NCBI GenBank assembly: GCA_026874595.1
Contig: CM049306.1
Span: 63,250,019-63,314,018, forward strand
DNA from: Sipunculus nudus
Lineage: Eukaryota > Annelida > Sipuncula > Golfingiida > Sipunculidae
DNA length: 64,000 bases
Direction of reading: 5' to 3'
The notes under the pieces were generated by a model, which saw only the letters and a program-made list of their open reading frames with translations, searched no databases and was not told the origin of the DNA. Both the position numbers and the translations under genes were made by a program. Below, piece by piece: positions 46,528 through 58,639 of the stretch. Each line of letters starts with the position of its first letter. Position 1 is the first letter of the stretch.

Positions 46528-49015
46528 GGTAAACTCGGGTAGATTTTACAACCGCTTGCTGCTGTAACAATTGATAAATATTTTTTTAAATACTTGTTTA
46601 GTCATGTTTACGGCAGTCTTATTTCGGTAAGATCAACGAAGTCGTCCTTAAGACTGAGGAAGGAGGCTTAACTGTTAGATCATGTGACATGACGCCCTGA
46701 TGGTCGGCAAGGGGAAATTAATCAGGTCCAGTAAAAAAGTATGTGATGGCACTCTGGCCGTTGTCATGTGCCCATGTATATAGATCGTCATGCACATCGA
46801 AGGTGATGAGGAGAGCTTCATTATTTTTCTCCTTTGCTTTCAATATTCATGTCAAATAAGCAAGGGCTGAAACGGGTAAAACAATTTCAAGTACTCGATA
46901 GGCATTACCCGACTCGGACTCGAGTACTCTTTGCCATGTCATTACGTTACCGATTCAAAATATTTAAAAAATCGGCGACAGCTTTAACAACTTGAAGGCA
47001 ATGAAGAAATAGATATAAACAGAGGCGAAAATCACTCGAAAGCATATAACTCATAATCTAATTACCTCATAACCTCCTTCAGCCCTAAACTCAACACCTC
47101 TAAATAATCAAACGACATTAATGTAAACAAGAAACAGTCAAAGTCTTTACACTGTAAACTCCTAGTCATTAAACTGGCTTGGTTTTCTTCATGAAAAAAA
47201 AATGATTCTCAATGATTCATATAAATATGTTCTTTTGACTACAAAGGAAATATTGACAGGAACAAAGGGAAACATCTCTTAATTTTCATCCTTAAACGCA
47301 CAATAATTACACTGATAGTTTTATCTGCTTCTGGCATGGAGTCACCAAAGCAGAGGTCAGAGATTTGCATTAGGCTGTATCGTTTTATGTGTGGTTATTT
47401 TTCTGTGATATTATTTATTTACAAGTATTCCAGTGAAAGGGTAAATCGAGCGTTTTTAAGATAAGAGAAACACCATGTTTCCTTTGATGCACCGATATAC
47501 CAAATTTCTTAATTTTGATATGGACCCATCAATATATATGTTTTTATTTAAAGCATCTTCGTAACGCTAAGATTAGTCTCTTACCATCAGTGCGTTAGGC
47601 CTTGGTTCAAAGAATGATTGGATCATCTTATCTCTTAGTTTTATAGGGAGCGTAAGTCTCGTTCACCAAGTGCGTGAAATTGCAGGAGCTGAGCCATGTT
47701 CAACTTCCGGTCTCCAGACGTGACGTTCTCATGACTAATTACTGTGCGCGCTTCAGGAACTAAATCGTAAAGGCTTTGTTTTAATTGAACTGAAGCAATA
47801 TGACACTTACAGTATTTATATAAGTAACATCCTCTCAGACCCCTTGATCTTACATTATGGCGTGAGGATCCTCTAAAATATATTTGACAGCGATCTTACA
47901 TGAAGAGTTCTGGGGCTCACTCGCACACGGATGCTGTGATAGTGACTGATAATATTGATAGATATTTTAATCCAACCAGTCAAAAAAGATATAATATATT
48001 TTATATGGGATGTATATAATATAAGACCAAATATATAAGTAAATATATATATTAAAAATTTAATGTAATATATAAAATAAATATATAATATATGTAATAT
48101 ATATAAAACTTATATATAATATATATATAAAATATATAATATATATATAAAATATGCATAATATAAAATATATGTGCAATAATATATGTATATATATGAA
48201 TACATACAAATAAACAAGCATGCATACTGTTTACACATATCTTTAGATTAATATATAATGGATACGACAGAATTTGTATTTTATAATATATTACATTATA
48301 GATATAATGCATAAATTATGCTATATTTAATTTGGATATTTGAAAGATATTTTATTTACACGTAAATACATTTTCCAAACAACACACACACACACATGTG
48401 TGATTAGTTAATGCTGTCATGGTTCAGTGGACAGGGGGCATCAGGCATCGGCTTGAGGTGATTACCAGTTAGATAAACCCTGCCCTGGGCTGGATCACAG
48501 ATCTATTAACCAGGCTTTATAGGCCTATACAATGCAGGAGTGCTTGGTCAGTTTACACATGCATTGTCAATTAAAGCTATAGACAGTGCTACTGCAGTGT
48601 GCTGATGTTTGAGTACTTGGGAGGCAGACAGTCTGAAGAGTTAATTAGTGGTGCCACAGACAGTGAATAAGGCCCTGTTTGTACTCACTAGTGCAGCCGG
48701 GCCTGATCCTTAAATTTTTCTTGAGCATGTGTTTATTACACATGAGAAACACACTATGTTAGATTTGTACAAACCAAGTTCAGGCCCGGCTATCCGCTTC
48801 CCAGTTATCCGCTTCCCAAATATCTGTGTAATTCTCAGAATAGGGGTCAATTTCGAGTTCCCAAACAGAGGGAAAAAAGTTGTTGCAAAATTCATTTTTT
48901 CTTCTTTCCTTTTCAAGCGGGATATATGAAAGGTCAAAAACTCCCATCAGCAGCGCACTTTTATCCATACTTGCTTTTTTACCACAATAGAAGAATAGCA
49001 GTCTTTAGTCAGCAA

Positions 49016-52000
49016 GTCAACTCCGTTACAGCAGTTTATTTTTTTTAAATCACAAAATAATGCGGTAAAAAAAGAAGAATGAATGTGTCACGTATGTAGA
49101 TTTTACAAAAGTATGGTACACAATCATCATAAACACTAGAGTTTGATATGAAAATTATTCCTGACATTTTTATTAATGCTAAATAATAATGTGATAGTGC
49201 ACACAAATGTTTGACCCATAAAGTGCATTGAAGAGAACTTGCTAAAAGAGACAGGTATACGCTCAATATTACTGATCTCCTACAAATTGTCCATCATTTG
49301 ACAATAGTTTGTAACGTTATCTTCTGCAAAGTCTGGAGGAAAACGGTCGAATATAGTTTTTGGCTAAAATGTTGCGCTGACTGGAATGTAACGGAGTTGA
49401 TAACGCACTAAATTATTAAGATATTCTTACCTAAACTTTTAACACATTTGAACAAAAAGTAAACAGATAACTATCAAGTTGTATCATGCTAAAATATATC
49501 GACACAAGTTACCCTGACCGGTAAACAAAAGTTTACCATATACAGTTTATTTTAAACACATAAAGTCAATTAATGTAAATTACTGCTAAATTGAACAACT
49601 CAGCTCGGGATTGTTGCGAGAAAGAACTTGCTAAATGCCTACCTACTAGGTATTTAACCATTTCAATATGAATTCAATAAAAACATATTTCTCCTTTAAT
49701 GACAATAAAATACTTGAGAAAGTAAAGAAATGCCAACATTATCTAAATCCAGGAAAATATTGTTACAATTAAGAGCTGTAACGGAGTTGATCAATTTTCA
49801 ACAAAAATGATAGTCTTGTTACCTTATTGAGCTGTGCTATATATGCAACTGGCATTAAAGGCTAGTGTCATCTAAACTAATAAAATATTACCATTAATTT
49901 CACAAATATTTAAAACAATAACGCAAATATTATAGTAAACTGATACCAATTTTTGGATTTACAGTGAATCCTAAGTAAAAAGGGCCTGCTCGACCACTTA
50001 AAAGGTGTACACAGTAATATGTTCCAAAACTTTCTCCTAATTTAATGCAAAAGACTTCATGTTTTATTAAGAAGTCATAATTTCCTTGGATGGTCAATGC
50101 AATGCTAAAACGTGATGGAGCTGAACACTTTCAGCGGCCTTGTAATCAACCTGAATTCGTGTTACAATAAAAGCTGTCAGGTGTAGAACAGAGAACGGAA
50201 TACACAACACACAGTGTTCATATTTGGAATGTTCTCCTTTCGTTTGTGGGCTAAGGGGATATTCTTTCTTATATAAATGCCTAACACTTCATTAGATGAA
50301 TCCAACAGAAAATAATAATGTCTATATACCCTCATTCGTTCTTTTCCAGTCTTAGCCATGGTGATTAGCCTGTAAACCCAATGAATTTAAGTTATAAGCT
50401 CATAAACAAACTAGAGGTGCGGACCGTACCGCTTGGACCGATAACACAAAATACCGGACCGCTTATTCCTGGACCGGACCGGTTGGACCGCCGAACTTAA
50501 TGTTAAAAGGATTAAGTTAAACAAATGTGTTTCAGGATTTAGTTTCACCAACAATCGTGTTATGAACAAGGGGTAATAAACCATCTCAGAAAGACTCATT
50601 GGCTACATAAAATATATTTAAAGCAATGACAGCTGCAATAGTACAATTATATACGTGCACATGTATTATTTTATTTTTTTTTTCCATCTTGAGTTACAGT
50701 TGAAGTTCATTTTTTGTTATTAACTTATGATTGAAGTGACATGTTCAGCATTAGATCATTGTCCCTGCTGTGTTGCACAATGCTGATACTTTTGCTTAGT
50801 ATAATAAGACCAATTTCTATACGATGAATACATTAAATATATTCTTTATATTAAATTATTAACAAAGGATTAATAAGTTTTCTGTATCAGATCGCACATA
50901 AACCATTACATAACTTATCAGCTGATGTCAATCTGCATCCCTGCCAAGTATAATCTTTGAATCAGCTCGCCCAACCCTGCACATTAGATTAATAAGTTTT
51001 CAATATCAAATCGCACTTAAACCGCTACAAAACTTCATCAGCGTATGTCAGCCCGCATCTATCCCCGCCAAGCAAATTCTTTAAATCAGCTCGCTCCACC
51101 CTGCACATTTGGCTTATATTCTAATCACTATGCCCCACACAGTAACACAAAATATTTACCACTGAAAAATTTATTAAAAAAGACTGTAATTTTAAATTTG
51201 TCATTAAAAATCAAACCCAGATCCTGCGATTAAAGTATAGATTATTATATTACATTTATAGCACGTTTTGTTGTGTATGATATTTGGTTTTGTTAAATAT
51301 TTGAACAAATATATGTAATAAAAAATATGTAGAACAAACGTTGAATAAAAGGAATTACAATATATTTTAATTTTGATGATATTTTAACAAATGTGCCGAA
51401 CCCCTTGGACCGGTCCACCTTATGGACCGGAACGCTTACAGCTGGACCTGACAAAAACAGGGCGCTTACTTGGTGCATCGAACGGTCCGGTCCGGTCCGC
51501 ACTTCTAAAACAAACTTATAAAATATGTCTAATATATAAGTTTTAATGTTTCTATTGCTGTCAAATTTCAAGACTAAAGCATTTTTTAATTACCAAAATT
51601 AGTTATTTGTTTTCAAAGAGCAACAGTATTTTCCAGACCAAGATAAACGCATTAAAGGGATTATACTATATATCAAGTGGTCAGTGAAGCTGCTTCTTAT
51701 CTTCAGTGTGCTTATTTATAAATCCTCTCACCAGAGAATAATTTATTACTGGTTGGACTTTTCATAGAAAAAATGTTTGGTGATTCGTCAACTCCGTTAC
51801 AATAGAATGGCAACGGAGTTGATCGTAATGGAGCTGATTATTTTTTAAATTTTTCCTAATCAGCGGACATGATAGACATGAAATCCTTCAAACAAATATT
51901 TCAATTCTGATAGATTTACGATGCCTCTCTCTGTTCATGGATGTTTATAGGTTTCAACAATTACTTTTTTCACAAATGGCGTAACAGAGTTGATGGGTGA

Positions 52001-52176
52001 ATTAAGCTACTTTACTTTTTATACACTTTTTCACTGATAAAAATCAAAACTCCGGATTGAAGCCATGATTCTTCACTTTGAATGCCCTACACTGTAACGA
52101 ATGATATGATCAGCCACTCGATTTGTTCCACTGGATGGCTGTAGATGGCATATTGGTGCAGTTGTAACGGAGTTGA
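49016..52176. repeat. scattered TGTAACGGAGTTGA motif, nine sites
   Basis: Forward sites: 49387-49400, 49777-49790, 51811-51823 (CAACGGAGTTGAT), 51981-51994 (one mismatch) and 52163-52176. Reverse sites: 49016-49031 and 51788-51801 (TCAACTCCGTTACA). Weaker forms with ATGGAGCTGA occur at 50111-50126 and 51825-51839. Spacing is irregular and the surrounding bases are not conserved, so this is not a tandem repeat. Confidence 0.8.
50412..51507. mobile_element. hAT-type MITE, 1096 bp, nested in the 6-kb element
   Basis: The ends are TAGAGGTGCGGACCG and CGGTCCGCACTTCTA, inverted with one or two mismatches. An exact 8-bp target duplication AAACAAAC flanks it (50404-50411 and 51508-51515), as expected for hAT. 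Sub-terminal GGACCG and CGGTCC motifs are repeated near both ends (50435-50495 and 51410-51500). The interior is AT-rich without coding capacity. Confidence 0.93.
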
Positions 52177-53650
52177 CGAAAATTTAGGACATGGCTTCGT
52201 TAGTCCAGCGAGTGAAAAATACTGAAGAGCAGCTCATAGAAATTTTGTAGGAAGCACATTAGATCTTGTTTATAGTAAACAAACACAAAAATACCCGAAT
52301 TATTAGTGATGGGTACTAAATTTATTTATATTTTCATTGGAACCTCTTATTTAGGACATATATTTTTTTATTACGGTTTCATTTTGGATCTTAAAAATTG
52401 GCCCTAAAATTGTATCTGGACTTACTCTTGCAATATTACCCTCACATGGGGAATCGAAGTAAATCGTCAAACTCATTCTGATATAATTATAACCATGATT
52501 GTGTGTTAATAATACCCTATGAAGCAGTCGGACCCTATTTTGACCCCTATTTGAAGAATTGCACATCTGCTCACCAAATATCTGCGTGCCCAGATATCCG
52601 TGTGTGCGCGTTAACGGTCGAAAATGACCCTGCACAGTTCATATATGCAACGGTCATGGAAAAAGAAGATGAAGGAAAACATCAAGGAACATTTAAATAC
52701 AGGAGCTACCGGTTTTTTAAGCATTTTTGACCAGATAGCGACATTGCTGTCGAGGATGGTGTCCTGAAATTGTGCAACGGATTACCGCATGTGTGCGACC
52801 ACTGAACCGCGACGCTCCAAGCGAACTTGTACGTGTGAGGCCATCCCAGCCTTAGTTAAAACACTTCTTTTATTAAATTATTATGAATCTTATGTTTTTG
52901 TGTCAGCTTTATATTCATTCTTGCAGGTTTTTATTAAGTTACCCCGAGCGATTGTTTTGCATCATTCATGACACATGTTGACGGACGGACAAAAAACCTG
53001 GTTTTACATTTGTTGTCATAAGACATAAATATTCCTGAACAATATTTTTTTAATCTTAAAATGTTAGCTTGGATGTTTTCATCACGTTAACCTGGGGAAA
53101 CCCCACTTGAATTATCATGAAATCATGAAATATTATAATTATCGAATATAGCCGAGGCCTAAGCTATATGCATGATGGCCAACTGACTTGCTCCGGAATA
53201 CAGGGACTGCGCAGTTTTTTTAACAAATATATGTAGTTTTACCAATCATTCATAACAGAGTTTGAATCTCAATAACAATATTTACAAAAAAATATAAAAT
53301 TCCATTCATAAAGCCTGATAAAAGCATATGTTCAGGCCTACATACTTTAACCAATGGTTTGTTTACAAAGCAACGTCATCTCAATGCGGGCCTCAGTAAA
53401 ATTGGGATCAAGCTAACGAAGCATAAACAGGAAAACATATTGATAACTTGTATCTTAAAGACATAACCGTTCTCTTTGTGTGACAGCAAGCTCAAACGTT
53501 TGGAATCGCTTTTTCTGTGAAAAGCTGACCCACAAACGTGAAGCGAGGTCCGCATGGCGTATGTTATCATGAGGGTGTCTCCAGAAGTACTTTGGAACCG
53601 GCCTTTTTGGAACCTCCTTTCAATAGAGATGAAACTAGACTAACGCTCCC

Positions 53651-53731
53651 TATTCCAAAACTTATAGGTGACGGCAAATATGCATTACTTGTGATGTCCA
53701 GCGTGACGTCAGTAAAAAGCTGTTAATATAC
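53651..53731. repeat. segmental duplication, copy 2 (right part)
   Basis: TTCCAAAACTTATAGGTGAC and the following 60 bases match 18024-18103, including the phrase GTCCAGCGTGACGTCAGTA. The match ends at about 53731, where the LINE begins. Confidence 0.9.
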
Positions 53732-53743
53732 AATATTCAAATT

Positions 53744-54900
53744 ATGCCGTATGACATTCTTGTGAAACTATGTGTTGATTTTTATACGGATGAATATGTG
53801 GAAGTTGCCAAAAACATGTTATTTGAAACTTCTTTCAAGTCATCCAATACACAGGGTCACAGTAACAAACCGCGGAAGATCAAACGTAGAGGAACTGACA
53901 AACGCAGGCATGACGTACAGGACATAGTTAATGCTTTTCTGGAGATACCAACACAAAACATCCCCGTGTATGTAGCCAGAGATCTGTCCAACTTACCACC
54001 TCTTAGTTTAAACAACTTTGACATATCAAAGCTTATAAAGGACATTGAATCATTAAAAATACAGATTAAGATTATTTCTGATGCACAGCAAACTACACTC
54101 GCAGCCTGTACTACTATGGGCTCCGCAGCAGTGGATCAAATATGTGTGCACTCAGACGGATGTGCGCGTAGACGAGGGGATAACGGACGTGGCACATTCT
54201 GGGCAGAACAATATTGACGTGGACAATACTGACGTGTCAACTGACTTGACAAGCAACAAAACTGAAGCGTCAGGTAACAACACAGACAGGCCAGGCTCGA
54301 TTCCAGATACATGTCGTGATTCTGTAATGCAGAATGACGTAGATCAGGATGACGAGCTTCTCCGATTAGCGGCCATACAAGGAAGGATCCCTGGTTCTGG
54401 AGGTGACCAACTCAACGCCAATAATCAGCAAACATATGTATAGGCAGTTCGACGTAAAAAAAACACAGTCACAGGAGACAACACAGTCTAAGAGAGACAG
54501 AAGTCATTTTTCTACCAGCCGGAGAGAGGCATCACGACAGGACATTGACAGCAACAGCTCCCGCTCTGAAGTTGTCACAGGTCGAGGTAGGAATTTCCGG
54601 TTGCGTGCAAAACATAGCTCTCCTCCAAGATCTGATTATCGGCACAACCAGCACCAAAAGCAGCGACAGTCTGTTGGCATATTCGTCTCTCGTCTAGTCA
54701 GAAACACCAGACCTCAGGATGTCATACGACATGTACTGCAGGAAACCGGTGTGTCTGTGCGTTGCGAAGCATTGAGAAGCAAGCATGACTCATACTCCTC
54801 ATTTCTCTTGCGCCTCTCCCAGCGTGATCAGATCCGCCTCCTGGACCCCGCTACATGGCCTACAGGTGCTATTGTTCGTAGGTACACAGAGTATATGTAA
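53744..54900 (+). pseudogene. LINE ORF1, broken by two frameshifts
   Basis: Three overlapping open stretches in different frames (53744-54217, 54081-54443, 54403-54900) follow one another and precede ORF2 by 27 bases. The N-terminal part is basic (KPRKIKRRGTDKRR) and then has a helical segment with SKLIKDIESLKIQIKI. The middle is acidic and Asn/Asp/Thr-rich, and the end carries QSVGIFVSRLVRNTRPQDVI, which looks like a compact RNA-binding-type fold. ORF1 proteins bind the element's RNA. Likely frameshifts are near 54150 and 54420. Confidence 0.7.
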
Positions 54901-54926
54901 CTAGTTTTTGTACGTAATGAACGTTA

Positions 54927-57869
54927 TTGGTAACTATGGACTTCTTAACCATCAGAACTGTATCTTATAACTGCTATGGACTGAAAACTAGCAAAGCTGA
55001 CGTTTATGAAATATGTGAAAATGCTGATATTATCTCTCTTCAGGAGCTTTGGCTTAATAATGATGAATTGTGTTTATTACGCACTATACACCCAGATTTT
55101 GATGCTATGGGGGTTAGTGGTATTGATGATACCTTGGGGATTTTATGTGGTCGTCCCTATGGCGGGATTGGTATTTTAGTTCGTAAAACGTTATTACCAT
55201 TTACTCAATTTCAAACATATGATGATAGGAGGTTACTTTCTGTAACTCTCAATTTTAGTCAAATGCAGTATTTCTTTTTAAATGTGTATATGCCCTATCA
55301 GAGTGATGATAATTATGAGTCTTATTTGGATTACCTTGGTAAAATTGTTTCAATATTGGAAAGTGCACCTACTAGCTATATAGCTGTGGTTGGGGATTTT
55401 AATGCTAATGTTAACTCCAAATTTGAGAAAGAACTTTCTCAAACTTGTGAACTTGCTAACCTAATAATATCCGGTTGTTATACTTATGTAAGTGATGCTC
55501 ATTCCACCACTTCTTGGTTAGATCATTTTATTTGTAGTCATGACATGCACTGTATTATCTGTGATATTTCTATTCTTGATAAGCTACCTGGGTCCGATCA
55601 CCTCCCTTTGAGTGCCTCTTTCTCTGTGAACCTGCAGGGTAATATCAGTTTCAGGAATGATGTGTGTACGGAACAGTCACAACCTGTGTTTAAGTGGTCT
55701 CTTGCTAATCAAATTGCAGTGAATGCCTACACAACACATTCAGCTATTACTTTATCTGAGATTAAGCTACCTGCTGCACTAAGGTGTAGCAATCCAAATT
55801 GTGATTTACCTAACCATAAAACACAATTAGATTTGTTTTACTCTGATATATGTTCTGCTCTGTGTAAGAGTAGTGAAATTCACATAGGTGTTTGTAAAAC
55901 CAAAAATACCAGTGACTATATTGTACCAGGGTTTAATGATTATGTAAAAGATCTTCACAGGGAAGCAAGACATGCGTATATTATCTGGAGAGATATGCGC
56001 AAACCGAGGTATGGTCCAATCAATGATCTCATGAGACGTTCAAGGTTAAATTTTAAGTATGCCTTAAGACAGTGTCAAAGAGCTGAAGATACAGCTAGAG
56101 CGGATGCTATGGCTAAGTCTCTAGATAAAGGAGATACGATTTCATTTTGGAAAAATGTTAGAAAATGTCACAATAAAAATGTACCCCTTGCATCGAAAGT
56201 TGACGGTAGAGTCGGAGCTGATAATATTACTGACATGTGGCGTGATCATTATTCTTCTCTATTCAACTGTGTGAAAAGTCCGACACATAAAAAGTCCAGG
56301 GTAAATGATAACATACAATCTCATATTGGTATTAATTCAATGATGGTGTCACCCGAGCAGGTCTTGGTAGGCATTCAGACGCTAAAGCGCGGTAAAGCTT
56401 GTGGTGTGGATGGTCTTGCGGCTGAGCACTTCATTTATGCAAGTAAACTTATTTGTGTTCTCCTATCCCTTCTATTTACTGCTTTTTTGCTTCATGGTTA
56501 TTTGCCTGATAAGTTTATGCAATCTGCTCTTGTACCTTTGATTAAAAATAAGTCTGGTGACTGTAGCGAGAAGAGTAACTATAGGCCGATAACGCTAGTT
56601 ACTGCCTGCTCGAAACTTCTAGAACTAAATTTGCTTGAATGTATTGACTGTTATCTGGTAACGTCTGATTATCAATTTGGCTTTAAAAAAGCTCACTCTA
56701 CAGATATGTGCATTTATACACTAAAAAGTGTAATTCAGTACTACAGAGATTATAACAGTCCAGTCTATACTTGCTTTTTAGATGCCTCCAAAGCGTTTGA
56801 TAGAACTGATCACCGGATATTATTTGATAAACTAATCACTCGTGGTGTGCCACTCATTGTGGTTCGAATCTTACTATATTGGTATCGGACTCAACGTCTA
56901 TGTATAAAATGAGGTTACACTACTTCCAGTTTCTTTAATATATCTAACGGGGTAAGACAAGGGGGTATATTGTCTCCGAAATTGTTTGCTTTATATACAG
57001 ACTCCTTGTCGGCGAACCTGTTACTTTGTAACGCTGGTTGTTATGTTAATGAGGTATGTATGAACCATTTAATTTACGCTGATGATATTTGTCTTGTTGC
57101 ACCTAGTCCATCAGGCTTGCAGAAACTCTTAGATGTTTGTGTGTCTTATAGTCAATTACACAATATCTCGCTTAATCCTGCCAAAACGTTGTATATGGTA
57201 TTTAAACCCAGATAATGTAAATTAACTTGCCCTAGTGTTAGTATTGATGACACACCGATCGAATATGCAAAAACTGCAAAGTATCTTGGTTATATATTCA
57301 GTGACATTTGTAAAGATGATGACGATATGATGCGTCAAACGAGACTTTTGTATGTACGCTCTAATATACTTTTACGTGGCTTTTCCCATTGTACTAACGC
57401 TGTCAAAATTCAGCTGTTCAAAAGTTATTGTCTCGCTTTTTACTGTCCGTTTCTATGGACTGATTATAGTTCGTCTTGTTTCAATAAATTACGTGTTGCA
57501 TTCAATAATGTGCACCGTAAATTATTAGGTTATCAACGGAATGATAGTGCTAGTCTTATGTTTGTGAAACATGGTTTTAATAATTTCGAGGCTGTGTTGA
57601 GGAAATGTATCTTCGCTTTTATTAGACGAACTGAATGCTCAGCCAATCCTCTCATACGCTGTCTTGTAAACAACATGAATGTACAAGCTGGTAGAATACA
57701 AACACATTGGAATGAATGTCTATATCATAAATCGAAGCGTGAATATCTAATGATGCATCATAATGTTTTTAATTGTATCTTATTTTACTATACTATACCA
57801 TTTTACTGTACTATTTTATATGGGCTGTGGCCTGAACTAAACTTCTATCTATCTGTCTATCATGTATGA
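54927..57869 (+). pseudogene. LINE ORF2: endonuclease and reverse transcriptase with two in-frame stops
   Basis: One frame of 981 codons is interrupted only by TGA at 56910-56912 and TAA at 57213-57215. Residues 1-240 are an AP-type endonuclease: SYNCYGLK at 13-20, LQELWL at 38-43, VVGDFNANV at 154-162 and SDHLPL at 223-228. The reverse transcriptase follows with RGKACGVDGL (488-497), NYRPITL (551-557), FLDASKAFD (617-625), GVRQGGILSP after the first stop, and the catalytic YADD at 57075-57086. A C-terminal region of about 200 residues ends near 57869. The order fits the Jockey/CR1-like group; the clade is not resolved. With only two disabling changes in ORF2, the copy is young. Confidence 0.9.
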
Positions 57870-57870
57870 A
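57740..57870 (+). other. LINE 3' end with CTAT repeat tail
   Basis: After the coding part the sequence becomes TTTTACTATACTATACC-like and ends with CTATCTATCTGTCTATC at about 57846-57862. Short tetranucleotide tails are usual for LINEs without poly(A). The exact end is not fixed. Confidence 0.5.
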
Positions 57871-58639
57871 CTAGTGTGGACCAGTCCTTGTTTCCGATCT
57901 GTCGCGCATGCGCAAAATCGGAGCTCCGGTCACGGGGCCTTGTTATGATAGGAGGATTCCCGTGGACTGTGTTTACTCACATGCAGAATCATAACTAGGT
58001 GTTAATCAGCCGTATGCGAAGTACTGACACTGTGTACTGGGATGGTTTTGCTGGGAAACTTTTGTATGAAGCAAAAGTGATAGTGTGAATGATTAGGCAA
58101 AATATTACTTTTGATTATGTCCCTTTAAGTGAACATTCATGAATATTAACTTTGGACTAAGAAAGAAGATTCTGATCAAGGACCAGATACGAAACTGAAA
58201 AATTTACGCCCACTCTTATTTAATTCATTAGTCAGACCTGGAGTGTAGCTTTGTTAAAAATAAGATTTGTTAAATAATCTTTCCTATTTAAGTAGTTAAG
58301 AAAGCCCACTTATAATGAAGTACACACGCAGACTCGAGTACTTTTTGTAGTTGAATAGCGTAATTATGCAAAAACCTAATTATGTGGTTGTTATTGAAAT
58401 AACTGAATAAATATCCTTGATAACTAATACATCATACTAAAATAAGATAAAGAAACCAAGATAGTGCATATTGATCTGTACTTCTACATTAATTCTACCT
58501 CGTTTAATTTTACAAATTTGAGGATTGACAAAAATTGTTACCGAAGATTAAAGCCACATTGACGTCACGGAACAAAATACAAGCTGTCTAAAATGGTACG
58601 GAAAATCATCAGCTGTTAATGTAATTATAACGCACATAG
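57871..58639. other. no recognised gene
   Basis: Unique sequence. GCGCATGCGCAAAATCGG near 57903 vaguely recalls the start of the 22-bp minisatellite at 7470, but the similarity is too short to matter. Confidence 0.45.

Larger units (their letters stand above)
44060..47644. repeat. segmental duplication, copy 2 (left part)
   Basis: Collinear with 12957-18026. It contains a second CAGGGGCGGATCC MITE (44702-44909), an AT tract (about 44920-45345), the block before the GPCR, the GPCR remnant, the broken minus-strand ORF, and the tail ending TCTCTTAGTTTTAT. The match stops at 47644 where the 6-kb element begins and resumes at 53651. Confidence 0.93.
47645..53650. mobile_element. 6.0-kb element with terminal inverted repeats, empty site visible in copy 1
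   Basis: Copy 1 of the segmental duplication reads TTAGATTTATTCCAAAAC at 18016-18033. Copy 2 has the same DNA split after TTAGTTTTAT by this element and resumed with TATTCCAAAAC. The ends are inverted: AGGGAGCGTAAGTCTCGTT at 47645 and, on the other strand, GGGAGCGTTAGTCTAGTTTC from 53650. The target duplication is TAT, or TA or AT because of the palindromic context. No transposase is recognised; the longest ORFs are under 100 codons. Inside lie AT-rich DNA (48000-48320), a CA run, a nested hAT-type MITE and a scattered 14-bp motif. It may be a non-autonomous or decayed DNA transposon; the superfamily is not assignable. Confidence 0.82.

Noticed and set aside
52351-52730. Overlapping ORFs on both strands as a transposase of the 6-kb element
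   Set aside because: Under 100 codons each, no catalytic motif, and neither extends by plausible splicing.
56910-56912. TGA in LINE ORF2 as a recoded or readthrough codon
   Set aside because: A second in-frame stop at 57213 and frameshifts in ORF1 make ordinary mutation the simpler explanation.
57895-57940. Relationship to the 22-bp minisatellite at 7477
   Set aside because: Only about 20 bases are loosely similar, which is not enough to claim common origin.
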